This document shows positions 12,913 through 18,949 of a DNA stretch of 21,947 nucleotides, piece by piece (within the stretch, counting starts at the first letter, position 1; each line of letters opens with the position of its first letter). Source of the stretch: a virus. The notes under the pieces were generated by a model. That model had not been told where the DNA came from. It searched no databases and saw nothing but the letters and a program-made list of their open reading frames with translations. The position numbers were made by a program, and so were the translations under genes. Location: IMG/VR virus record IMGVR_UViG_3300018065_000077, positions 1 through 21,947 of that record; one strand, written 5' to 3'.

Positions 12913-14294
12913 TAGCAATAAGATCCTTTATTATTATCTTTAAAGAAGTCGGGAAGTTTATGCTCCCCTCCAAAATGAGCTTCGTGATATTTAGCCTCAA
13001 TCTCATCAGCACTTAGATTATCAGCGGTTTTGGATAATGAAACCGCAAGATACCTAAAAGCGTCAGCATAATGGCTGCTCCAATCGTGAAGAGGACGAGG
13101 TAAATAAACTTTTTTCTTGGAGTCATATTCTTGCCTATAATTTTCAAGTGCTTTGATTAAATCTGAGCATTTTTCCCCATCAATCCATAGTTTAGAAAAA
13201 AGAGAACGGCAAGCTTCTATCCCGTCCGGAACTTCATATTGAGGAGCCACAGTAAACTGGATACCGAGTTGACGGGCCTTTTCAAATCGAGTAATGCCGG
13301 ATCCCCATTCCTTCACACGAATATCGTGGGGGCCGATGTGAGTTCCATAGAGATAGGGTTTATTAGCGAGAACCTCGGCATAGTGCTCGATACCTTGCTT
13401 GCTGTTCTCGTAACAGTCGATAATGCGAAGAGTTTGACCGATCTTCTGGAAAAAAATAATTGATGTTTGATCGCGAACTCCAATATCCCAGGCAGTGTGA
13501 ACCTTAAACCCTGATTCCCAAGGAACGACTCCTATCTGTTCGTTTCGTTTACATCTATCAATATATTTATTATAATAGGAGCCCTCAATACCCATATCGA
13601 AAGAGGTGTAATACTCCTGTTGAATCATGTCCTCCGACATCAGTCCTTCGCGCCGTTCTTTTTCGATTTCGGAGAGCGGAATGTGCTCTGTATCTTCAAC
13701 AGTGAGTTTGTAGGAAAACCAGTCAGGGGACTCTTTGGAAAGTTGATAGAGAGTCCAAAGATGGTTTTTCCCACGAGGCGTTGAAATAAAAAGGGCCCAA
13801 CCCCCATTGGCCGTCAGGATCGGACGTATGTATTGATATGCTAAAGGATCTTGCAAGGCATACTCCGAGAATACGCATCCTCGAGGGTTAGTCCCCATGA
13901 GGGAATCGTAGTTGTCTGAACCAATAAGCTGAAAAAGTGAGGTTTTCCCTCCCTTAGCGAGCATGCGAACCTTCATTTCCTGCGAGTTCAACTGAAGAAC
14001 TAACTCTTTGGGAAAATAGTCTAGGATTCGCTTTCCATCATTGGTTATTGAATCCCAGATTACTTTTTTGGCTTGAGAATAAGTGGGAAAAATGTAGTAA
14101 TAAACTCCAGGATTTTCCCACATCTGGCGGATGACGTAATTTAATGCTGTAATATCTTTTCCGGCCCGGCGTGGAAGTATAGCAAGAACGCGCTTATACC
14201 CATCGGCAAGTGCTTTTAATATAGGAGCTTGATATGACCTAGGCTTATACTCATTCAGCCTGTTTTCGACTTCGACGCTTGTGAGCGTTTTCAT
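12912..14294 (-). CDS. terL: Terminase large subunit (ATPase and nuclease)
   Basis: It pumps DNA into the procapsid and cuts it. I choose the ATG at 14294 (460 residues), but no good ribosome site precedes it, and an earlier start is possible because the frame is open to 14366. In this numbering the N-terminal ATPase shows a YKPRSYQ adenine-binding motif (residues 16-22), a Walker A-like LPRRAGKD (40-47) and a Walker B-like VFSEYA (141-146). The C-terminal nuclease (RNase H-like) shows TAWDIGVRDQTSI with its first acidic residue, and HYADAFRYLAV near the end with the last catalytic Asp. It overlaps the small terminase gene by 44 bases and the next gene by TAATG. Confidence 0.9.
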   Translation of the reverse strand: MKTLTSVEVENRLNEYKPRSYQAPILKALADGYKRVLAILPRRAGKDITALNYVIRQMWENPGVYYYIFPTYSQAKKVIWDSITNDGKRILDYFPKELVLQLNSQEMKVRMLAKGGKTSLFQLIGSDNYDSLMGTNPRGCVFSEYALQDPLAYQYIRPILTANGGWALFISTPRGKNHLWTLYQLSKESPDWFSYKLTVEDTEHIPLSEIEKERREGLMSEDMIQQEYYTSFDMGIEGSYYNKYIDRCKRNEQIGVVPWESGFKVHTAWDIGVRDQTSIIFFQKIGQTLRIIDCYENSKQGIEHYAEVLANKPYLYGTHIGPHDIRVKEWGSGITRFEKARQLGIQFTVAPQYEVPDGIEACRSLFSKLWIDGEKCSDLIKALENYRQEYDSKKKVYLPRPLHDWSSHYADAFRYLAVSLSKTADNLSADEIEAKYHEAHFGGEHKLPDFFKDNNKGSYC

Positions 14295-14715
14295 CGTAGA
14301 GGCGCTTATAAAGTCCTTCAAGTCGTTCTTTTGAATAGTCTTCGACTGCATAGTTTGCCACAACAAATTGTGTATTCTTTGCTACTTCTTTTTTTGCTTC
14401 CTGATCTACGAAGTAGGCATGGTTGTCGTAGACGCGGAGATATTTCATTAGAACTTGCTGCATATGCTTTGGGAGATCCTTCCCCTTCTCCATAGCATAC
14501 ATAAGCCACTTGGAGCAGAGACCTGCGACGACGACTTCAAAAGCGTGATGAAGTTGAGGGCACATATTCATCATCCCTTGGAGATATGTCCACCCAAGTC
14601 CATGTTTCTTAAGGAATTGCGGGATAGCCCAGCTATCTTCTTGCTCAGCCCATGTCTCAAGCCAATCGCAAACTGTGTCGATATATTCTTTAGATACTGA
14701 TATTTCGTGAGTCAT
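14251..14715 (-). CDS. Terminase small subunit-like protein
   Basis: A 154-residue helical protein directly upstream of, and overlapping, the large terminase gene. Small subunits recognise the packaging site and stimulate the large one. The N-terminal half reads as helix-turn-helix-like (SWAIPQFLKKHGLGWTYLQG, residues 28-47, with a Pro-Gly kink). The next part is LHHAFEVVVAGLCSKWLMYA, suitable for oligomer contacts. The C-terminus is basic (AHKRRSRKQAE), fitting terminase or DNA contact. The call comes mainly from position and size; the sequence is not a clear match to a named family. TAGG is a weak ribosome site. The leader contains the shared 14-base late motif. Confidence 0.6.
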   Translation of the reverse strand: MTHEISVSKEYIDTVCDWLETWAEQEDSWAIPQFLKKHGLGWTYLQGMMNMCPQLHHAFEVVVAGLCSKWLMYAMEKGKDLPKHMQQVLMKYLRVYDNHAYFVDQEAKKEVAKNTQFVVANYAVEDYSKERLEGLYKRLYDENAHKRRSRKQAE

Positions 14716-14769
14716 AGCCTAGTAATTAGGGTTTTTCCTTACTAAGCTTCTTTTAGAAAATGATAATAA

Positions 14770-14783
14770 TTAATTCAAGTTTA
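14770..14783 (-). promoter_or_regulatory. Candidate late promoter element in the terminase leader
   Basis: TAAACTTGAATTAA on the minus strand lies 55 bases before the small terminase ATG and is identical to 4896-4909 in the scaffold leader. TTGAAT could be a -35 box, with TAAAAG 17 bases downstream as a poor -10. Conservation of all 14 bases in two leaders in otherwise unlike sequence is the main support. Confidence 0.4.
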
Positions 14784-14793
14784 GTAAAATTAA

Positions 14794-15006
14794 TTAAGGA
14801 GGGTCAGGTAAAGGAGACCAGTGAGAAACGTCCAAGATCCTTTCTCCTTCTCCATATGTAAATTGTTCCTCTTCTGACCAAAAAGAAGATTGGCGAACTT
14901 TCCATTTATCTCCTTTATCAGGTTGGGCCGGAATCCCATAAGTTAAACATTCTTGGGACGGAAAAACAGAGGGGGGTAAAGAATCTTTAACATTTATCCA
15001 CCTCAT
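14794..15006 (-). CDS. DUF551-like small protein
   Basis: A 70-residue protein; ATGA overlaps the TGA of the preceding gene, with GAGG just upstream. It opens MRWINVKDSLPP and closes with VSHWSPLPDPP. The W-I-x-V-x-D-x-L-P-P start and H-W-x-P-L-P-x-P-P end are the hallmark of DUF551 proteins, very common small phage proteins of unknown function. The middle (QSSFWSEEEQFTYGEGERIL) supplies the expected strands. It closes the early leftward operon; an intergenic gap with the late motif follows. Confidence 0.7.
   Translation of the reverse strand: MRWINVKDSLPPSVFPSQECLTYGIPAQPDKGDKWKVRQSSFWSEEEQFTYGEGERILDVSHWSPLPDPP
14994..15002 (+). promoter_or_regulatory. DnaA-box-like nonamer
   Basis: TTATCCACC matches the bacterial DnaA consensus TTATCCACA at 8 of 9 bases. 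It lies within coding sequence, 446 bases from a perfect copy at 15440-15448, so chance is possible. Confidence 0.2.
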
Positions 15007-15179
15007 TCCTCATCCTCCAATAAATCGTAGTGAATATTAAGATTAGCCTTACAAAAGGGACATTCCCCACATTTGCATAACTCTTTCAGGCGTTTTAGCT
15101 CATACCTCTTTCCTGTTGAGTCCCATATCCAAACTCTTCCCTCACCTCTAATGGTTCTTTTCTTTTTACAAGTCTTCAT
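15003..15179 (-). CDS. Small zinc-ribbon-like protein
   Basis: A 58-residue protein starting MKTCKKKRTIRGEGRVWIWD. The C-terminal half has C-K-C-G-E-C-P-F-C (residues 35-43), a compact cysteine cluster suited to metal binding, followed by an acidic end (YDLLEDEE). The start is 14 bases inside the preceding gene and its TGA overlaps the next ATG, so it is coupled on both sides. Function unknown; small phage zinc ribbons often modulate host enzymes or bind nucleic acid. Confidence 0.5.
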   Translation of the reverse strand: MKTCKKKRTIRGEGRVWIWDSTGKRYELKRLKELCKCGECPFCKANLNIHYDLLEDEE

Positions 15180-15360
15180 CCTCTATCTCCAGGTAATCCC
15201 AGTTTCGGTAAACAGCGAGCTCGTGGGTCTCATACTGCTCATTTCTCGTTATTTTAGAAACTCTTAAAACGCCGTCGTGATCCATTTCATAGGTGTGGTC
15301 GTGGGGAAAATTTGGAAAGGACCTGTAAGAATCGCAGTAGAAGACTTTAAGAGTTTTCAT
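15166..15360 (-). CDS. Small hypothetical protein
   Basis: A 64-residue acidic protein. AGAGGAT before the ATG at 15360 supports this start; an upstream extension would run through a neighbouring frame. The product begins MKTLKVFYCDSYRSFPNFPH and continues with HTYEMDHDGVLRVSKI and an acidic end (DYLEIEDEDL). It looks like a small beta-rich domain. No family is recognised. It starts one base after the second stop of the interrupted repeat frame (15362). Confidence 0.5.
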   Translation of the reverse strand: MKTLKVFYCDSYRSFPNFPHDHTYEMDHDGVLRVSKITRNEQYETHELAVYRNWDYLEIEDEDL

Positions 15361-15361
15361 T

Positions 15362-15439
15362 TTATCCTCTTTTAAAGTAATCCAGATCAATACTATCTTT
15401 AACGGCTTCGTGGACCGCATTGAAAAAGATGCGGTTAGC
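15362..15439 (-). other. Open continuation of the repeat protein beyond its stop codon
   Basis: After TAA at 15440-15442 the same frame stays open for 25 more codons to a second TAA at 15362-15364. The peptide (ANRIFFNAVHEAVKDSIDLD) contains a third copy of the repeat found twice in the upstream gene. No ATG starts it. This implies either a nonsense mutation that cut a three-repeat protein, occasional stop readthrough, or a sequencing error at the stop. Confidence 0.45.
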
Positions 15440-15448
15440 TTATCCACA
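15440..15448 (+). promoter_or_regulatory. Perfect DnaA box consensus
   Basis: TTATCCACA matches the consensus host initiator site at 9 of 9 bases. It coincides exactly with the in-frame stop (TAA on the minus strand) of the 15440-15643 gene. A nonamer match can occur by chance in coding DNA; functional meaning is unproven. Confidence 0.35.
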
Positions 15449-15643
15449 CAGATCGAGCAAAGGATAAGAGACGGCATCATCCACCCCTTTTTGAATAGCC
15501 TCCAGGAAGGGTTCTCGAATAATCATTCCCGTGTATCCATCCCCGCTTTCTGTCATGGTAAGAATGGCGTCCTTTACTCCCCCTCGAATGCTTTCCAGAA
15601 ATTCATCTTTGGTTATTTTAGGAAACAGGTTTTTACGATCCAT
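15440..15643 (-). CDS. Small repeat protein (two units, likely truncated)
   Basis: A 67-residue protein with GAGGAAT before the ATG at 15643, one base after the preceding stop. It contains two similar units: EFLESIRGGVKDAIL (residues 14-28) and PFLEAIQKGVDDAVS (45-59), of form F-L-x-(A/S)-I-x-x-G-V-x-D-A. A third, FFNAVHEAVKDSI, follows after the stop in the same frame. Amphipathic helices of this kind may stack into a small bundle. The function is unknown. The gene is probably a shortened form of a 92-residue protein. Confidence 0.5.
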   Translation of the reverse strand: MDRKNLFPKITKDEFLESIRGGVKDAILTMTESGDGYTGMIIREPFLEAIQKGVDDAVSYPLLDLCG

Positions 15644-15644
15644 T

Positions 15645-15866
15645 TTATTCCTCTTTCATTTGGTGAAGAGTGGCCAATAAATTAGCCCCACAGAATTTTT
15701 TGCACAGATCAAACTCTACTCCCGTAGCTTCTGAGAGTAACCACGGATTCATTGCACCTGATTTAAAAAGGGCTTGGAGTGTATAGAACACTACTCCTAC
15801 CCCACTCAAAAAAGGCATATCCTTACAATGAAGGTCATCATAATCAAATTCATATTTCTCGTCCAT
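15645..15866 (-). CDS. Small hypothetical protein
   Basis: A 73-residue protein with AAGGAG eight bases before the ATG at 15866. That ATG shares a base with the stop of the RusA gene. The acidic N-terminus (MDEKYEFDYDDLHCKDM) is followed by helices (VVFYTLQALFKSGAMNPWLL, EATGVEFDLCKKFCGANLLA). The C-terminal part is reminiscent of a small winged-helix or effector domain, but there is no solid match. It sits between the resolvase and the repeat protein in the early leftward operon. Confidence 0.5.
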   Translation of the reverse strand: MDEKYEFDYDDLHCKDMPFLSGVGVVFYTLQALFKSGAMNPWLLSEATGVEFDLCKKFCGANLLATLHQMKEE

Positions 15867-16282
15867 TACTTCATCTCCTTAAAAAGCTTTTCAGCTATGT
15901 TCTCTATCTTAAACACCGTCTTCGGCGTTTCGGAATAAAACTTCCGTGCTTCGATTTCAGCGATGATAGAGTCGTCTTTCCATACCATCCCATTAAAAGC
16001 ATCTTCTGTGAATTTGATCAAGTTTGAAAGGTCCGGCTTCTTTGTGTGAGGCCCTCTAAGCGCTTCTTTGGCCTTTCTTTTGGAATAACTTTTCGGAATA
16101 GGCATATGGTACTCTACAACCAGTTTTAAAGCATTACAGGCCACGAAAAGACCTTGCATGGCTTGTTTGATATGCCACTGCGCCGTTTCTTTTTCTTTTT
16201 TCTGAGGATCGTAACATTTCTTTCCCGAATGCCTATGTCGCTTTAAAGCTACGGGATCACCTGGGATTTCATAAACGATCAT
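15866..16282 (-). CDS. rusA: RusA-family Holliday junction resolvase
   Basis: A 138-residue protein, near the usual 120-140 of the family. RusA dimers cut four-way DNA junctions formed during recombination and replication. The key motif is KKPDLSNLIKFTEDAFNGMV (residues 81-100), followed by WKDDSIIAEIEARKFY: the conserved Asp84, Lys90, Asp94 and the Asp103-Asp104 pair fit the metal-binding active site. The N-terminus (YEIPGDPVALKRHR) is the usual opening strand and loop. A CAGG site before ATG 16282 supports the start, 14 bases inside the preceding gene. With the ERF/SSB/YqaJ genes to the right it completes a phage recombination set. Confidence 0.88.
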   Translation of the reverse strand: MIVYEIPGDPVALKRHRHSGKKCYDPQKKEKETAQWHIKQAMQGLFVACNALKLVVEYHMPIPKSYSKRKAKEALRGPHTKKPDLSNLIKFTEDAFNGMVWKDDSIIAEIEARKFYSETPKTVFKIENIAEKLFKEMK

Positions 16283-16439
16283 ATAAACCTGCCTTTACTT
16301 TGTCATTTATCTCTCGGTGCATTTGAAGAATGCGGCTTAAGCGCACGTTGTCGATGTAATCGAGAAGATGCTCTTTTTCTGTGGGAGCAAAAATAATCTC
16401 CAAATCGGGAGGAAAGTACATCACGAGTTCTTTCTTCAT
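16269..16439 (-). CDS. Small hypothetical protein
   Basis: A 56-residue protein. I start at the ATG at 16439 (MKKELVMYFPPDLEIIFAPT), whose ATGA overlaps the TGA of the initiator gene, instead of a longer frame that begins inside that gene. It continues LLDYIDNVRLSRILQMHREI, a helical stretch, and ends basic. The tight coupling between initiator and RusA genes suggests a replication accessory factor, but no motif supports it. Confidence 0.5.
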   Translation of the reverse strand: MKKELVMYFPPDLEIIFAPTEKEHLLDYIDNVRLSRILQMHREINDKVKAGLYDRL

Positions 16440-17641
16440 GCTGTTTTTCTCTCTCCTTCGGTTTTCCATTCCGCTTCATTGAAAAAGTTTTTGAGGATTT
16501 TCTTAAACTCTTCATGAGGCATGTCAAAAGAAACTCTTGTGAAGTGTTTTTTTCCGTAGCATTTCTTTCCCGAGGGAAGGATATAATAACTGAGATTGCA
16601 TCCATGATGGTCATCCTCTCCCTTTTCCACTCCTTCGTTGGTGACGGAAAAACCTTTGGCATCAATCGAGTGAGACCACACTTGGAGGTGAGAAAACTTC
16701 TCAATGAGCTGCTCCGCTAATTTCTTGTTCTGATTCTCTTCTTGTTTCTTTTCGGCTTTCTGTAGCTTGATCTTCTCTTGCTGTTGAAGCTGCTGGGCTA
16801 CTTCCCGGTTTTTAGAGGCTACTTCTTCTTGAGCGTATCCTCCCTTGTGAGCGTTAATCACGCAAGCGATAGGTTTCTTCATTGAGGACTTCTTAGCCTC
16901 TGTTTGCATCTCATACCACTGCATCATGATATCCACGTCAGCTTTAGAATAAGAGCATTCCAATTCCTTCCTCATTCTCTCTTCAAAAGAAACGGCGACG
17001 GAAGGCTCGTCGGAGCCCTTACATGTCCCGTCGTTTTGATTGTCAGGTAAATACGTAGTATTTATAGCATCCCGTATTTTGCGGGGTGGGCCATCCCGCA
17101 TTTTGCGGCTTGGTCTATGAGAATCATCGGGGGTTGGTATAGTATCAGTGACTTGCGGCTCTTTTTGGGGTGTAGAAGACGTAGGTTCGGGAGGCTCTAC
17201 TTGGGCCTGTAAAACAGCAAATTCTTTTTGAAACTTTTTAAGAAGAGTCCAGCTTTTATGAGATGCTAGATAGCGCTGATACGAACGAATAGAAGAAGCT
17301 GTGACAATGTGACGGCGCCGCCCGTTTTTTGTGTTGTAAACGTAGGACCAAATAAGTCCTTTAGAAGAAAGTTTTTTGAGAGCTCTTTCCAGCCAGTCAT
17401 CACTTTTCCCTAAAGCATCAAGAAAATAGTAATTCTTGGCGCGGCAAAACCCCTCTTTAACACATTGAAGCTGAGAGACCATTCCAAAGAGAGCTGCTTC
17501 CATAAAAGTGAGGTCGTGGTGCTTCCGAATATCAACATCTACTACCCATATGTTTCGCTTTTTCGCCGCTTCTTTGTAAATTTTTTCTTTTAATTGATTT
17601 GACTCTTCATTTAAATCGTGGGATATAGTATGATCACTCAT
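16436..17641 (-). CDS. Putative phage replication initiator / replisome organiser
   Basis: A 401-residue protein. AAGGAG directly abuts the first possible ATG (17650), so the ATG at 17641 with nine-base spacing is preferred. The N-terminal domain (about residues 25-130) looks like a winged helix: DLTFMEAALFGMVSQLQ, a recognition-type stretch WLERALKKLSSKGLIWSYVY and GRRRHIV. The middle is a Pro/Ser/Thr-rich linker holding two RK-(M/I)-RD units. A central helical segment (SYSKADVDIMMQWYEM) precedes a Gln/Lys coiled coil and a C-terminal domain with conserved-looking Cys and His. This matches the layout of DnaD-type or phage O-type initiators, though identity is not proven. It heads the early leftward operon. 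The linker DNA contains iterons. Confidence 0.55.
   Translation of the reverse strand: MSDHTISHDLNEESNQLKEKIYKEAAKKRNIWVVDVDIRKHHDLTFMEAALFGMVSQLQCVKEGFCRAKNYYFLDALGKSDDWLERALKKLSSKGLIWSYVYNTKNGRRRHIVTASSIRSYQRYLASHKSWTLLKKFQKEFAVLQAQVEPPEPTSSTPQKEPQVTDTIPTPDDSHRPSRKMRDGPPRKIRDAINTTYLPDNQNDGTCKGSDEPSVAVSFEERMRKELECSYSKADVDIMMQWYEMQTEAKKSSMKKPIACVINAHKGGYAQEEVASKNREVAQQLQQQEKIKLQKAEKKQEENQNKKLAEQLIEKFSHLQVWSHSIDAKGFSVTNEGVEKGEDDHHGCNLSYYILPSGKKCYGKKHFTRVSFDMPHEEFKKILKNFFNEAEWKTEGERKTA
17048..17108. repeat. Iteron-like repeats and palindrome inside the initiator gene (candidate origin)
   Basis: Two direct copies of ATCCCG(T/C)ATTTTGCGG occur at 17069-17084 and 17093-17108 (15 of 16 bases, 24-base period). 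Each includes a small dyad; the second has perfect CCGCA-TTT-TGCGG arms. Immediately beside them TAAATAC-GTA-GTATTTA (17048-17064) is a perfect 7-bp inverted repeat. Phage lambda-type initiators bind iterons within their own gene. The repeats also encode a repeated RK-x-RD peptide, which could be the reason for their similarity. Confidence 0.45.
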
Positions 17642-17831
17642 ATCTTTCATCTCCTTGTCGGGGGTTTGAATCTTCAGAGAGGCTTTTTGGATCGAAGCCT
17701 CTCTTATTTTTTTTACGCCAATCTACCAAATAATTCTCTTAAATGATAGGGTTTTATCAGCGTTAGGGTTCGCTTGGTAACGGCCTTAATGTTTGTCATG
17801 GCGCTTTTTCGTTGGGAAGAGCGCCGCTTTT
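17642..17831 (-). other. Intergenic leader of the initiator operon
   Basis: About 190 bases with no well-supported gene. It holds two strong hairpins whose T-runs are on the plus strand (17676-17714 and 17800-17833). A 28-codon ATG frame from about 17799 leftward (MTNIKAVTKRTLTLIKPYHL) lacks a ribosome site and is not accepted as a gene. No clear minus-strand promoter is seen. Confidence 0.5.
17676..17714 (+). terminator. Plus-strand rho-independent terminator (antisense orientation)
   Basis: AGAGAGGCTT, a nine-base loop and AAGCCTCTCT form a perfect ten-pair stem, followed by TATTTTTTTT. Transcripts on the plus strand would stop here, yet the genes on both sides are on the minus strand; it could block antisense transcription or act as a leader hairpin for the initiator mRNA. 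Confidence 0.75.
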
Positions 17832-17833
17832 TT
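17800..17833 (+). terminator. Second plus-strand terminator-like hairpin
   Basis: GGCGCT(TTT) pairs with (AAG)AGCGCC, nine pairs including one G-T, followed by GC and six T residues on the plus strand. It overlaps the last codon of the minus-strand gene at 17832. It lies 86 bases beyond the first hairpin relative to the minus-strand direction, giving a double block to rightward transcripts. Confidence 0.6.
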
Positions 17834-18266
17834 ATAGATGAAAAATAGGTTTCCAGTGTGAAACTTTTTCTAACGAAACTTTTTTCATCGGGTTCCCGAG
17901 AGATGTAATCGTCCAACTTTCCTTATCACGATTCAAATATCCATGATACTCTTTTTTGTGATGATCTAAGAGAAGCATCATCTGAGCTGGTTCGGGTAGT
18001 TCTTTTTTAGCACAGAGCCAGCTTATTTGATCTTGATGGAGTTTGATTAAATGAGCGTGAATCTGATTAATATCCACTTCCAGATTCTTCATTTTTTCTT
18101 CCATATCCTCCAAACAAGGATAAATATCCCGATTCACTCCGTGGGCTAATCTCTTCCTCTCTTCTTCCCATGTCTTAAACTTTTTTTGATTTTTGAGGAA
18201 ATAAAAAGTAAATAGCGGGATGGAAAAGAGCACGATTGCTGAAGGAATTAAGTAAAGGTAGTCCAT
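17832..18266 (-). CDS. Membrane-anchored hypothetical protein
   Basis: A 144-residue protein with AGAGG six bases before the ATG at 18266. Residues 4-24 (LYLIPSAIVLFSIPLFTFYF) form one membrane segment, followed by a basic stretch (KNQKKFKTWEEERKRLAHG) consistent with a cytoplasmic side. A coiled helix follows (CLEDMEEKMKNLEVDINQIH) and then a smaller domain with WTITSLGNPMKK. Its start is 19 bases inside the regulator gene, so both are expressed together. It could modify immunity or the host membrane; no family is recognised. Confidence 0.5.
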   Translation of the reverse strand: MDYLYLIPSAIVLFSIPLFTFYFLKNQKKFKTWEEERKRLAHGVNRDIYPCLEDMEEKMKNLEVDINQIHAHLIKLHQDQISWLCAKKELPEPAQMMLLLDHHKKEYHGYLNRDKESWTITSLGNPMKKVSLEKVSHWKPIFHL

Positions 18267-18505
18267 TTTTGACCTCTTCTGAGTTCTTTAAAATCATCAA
18301 GATCTCTCTCAAGAATCTTTTGGACGGCCCCAAAAAGAAGGGTGAGAAACTTCGGCTGAACCGTGTAGTTTCCACGAAAGACCTTAATAACATGGCTTGT
18401 ACTATAATTCATTTCTTTACTCAAGGATTCCAAACTAATTCTTTTTTCTTTAAGAAACTTTCTTAAGATTTTTAAATCCTCTTCTGAAACGTGTTTTTTT
18501 CTCAT
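18248..18505 (-). CDS. Cro/CI-like helix-turn-helix regulator
   Basis: An 85-residue protein with a single DNA-binding domain. After a basic N-terminal segment (KKHVSEEDLKILRKFLKEKR) the helix-turn-helix reads SLESLSKEMNYSTSHVIKVF (residues 24-43) followed by RGNYTVQPKFLTLL, the usual XRE layout. No oligomerisation domain is visible, so it is Cro-sized. It is transcribed away from the 18595 gene; the gap between them holds overlapping promoters and a dyad. It probably represses one or both. No ribosome site precedes the ATG at 18505, suggesting weak or leaderless-like translation, but the start is otherwise the only sensible one. Confidence 0.7.
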   Translation of the reverse strand: MRKKHVSEEDLKILRKFLKEKRISLESLSKEMNYSTSHVIKVFRGNYTVQPKFLTLLFGAVQKILERDLDDFKELRRGQKWTTFT

Positions 18506-18594
18506 GGCACAGATATTTTTGTTGACTTATATGTTATAGCACATGATATACTGACACTAGATTAATGACAAGCATTAATACAGGAGTTACCAAG
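18506..18594. promoter_or_regulatory. Divergent promoter and operator region
   Basis: Rightward: TTGACT (18522-18527) and TATACT (18547-18552) with a 19-base spacer, followed by an AGGAG site before the 18595 ATG. Leftward: an extended -10, TGCTATAAC, on the minus strand (TATAAC at 18533-18538). A dyad ATGT-TATAGC-ACAT (18531-18544) sits across both and is a candidate operator for the adjacent regulator. Confidence 0.5.
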
Positions 18595-18939
18595 ATGAAT
18601 GCAAATTACATGCAGGATTATGCCTACGATTATGCAATTGAAGAGGACATGGAGGGAGAAGAGATTTCTTCCCTATTCCCCTCTGAAGCTGACGCTGTCT
18701 TTGCTCTTTACGAGCAGCTTTTTTGCAACCTTAATACGGTCTGCAAGGAAACTATTCTCAGCAGCATGAAATATCTTATCTTTTCAAAAGATATGGATAA
18801 CCAAATGGAAGAGATTCGTCACATGACTACTGACGATGTGGATGTTGTCCACCATCGAGAGGTAGATAAAGCTGTCGACGAAACTACCAAAGAATTTAAA
18901 GACAAACTATATGAAATCTTAGAAAGCAAACTTTTCTAG
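18595..18939 (+). CDS. Acidic hypothetical protein, first gene of the recombination operon
   Basis: A 114-residue protein. The ATG at 18595 has AGGAG eight bases upstream; an earlier ATG (18565) lacks one. It is rich in Asp and Glu (EEDMEGEEISSLF; MTTDDVDVVHHREVDKAVDE) and largely helical, with LYEQLFCNLNTVCKETILSS as a probable core. The acidic surface could mimic DNA, as some phage anti-host proteins do, but this is only a possibility. It is the first gene after the rightward promoter, typical for an early regulator or anti-host factor. Ten bases separate it from the ERF gene. Confidence 0.5.
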   Translation: MNANYMQDYAYDYAIEEDMEGEEISSLFPSEADAVFALYEQLFCNLNTVCKETILSSMKYLIFSKDMDNQMEEIRHMTTDDVDVVHHREVDKAVDETTKEFKDKLYEILESKLF

Positions 18940-18949
18940 GAGAATACTT

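Noticed and set aside
14716-14736. Terminator-like CCTA-GTAAT-TAGG followed by GTTTTT (plus strand)
   Set aside because: The stem has only four pairs with two A-T type pairs, too weak to call.
17713-17916. 67-codon minus-strand frame
   Set aside because: Overlaps the end of the 17832-18266 gene by 85 bases, crosses a strong hairpin and has no ribosome site.
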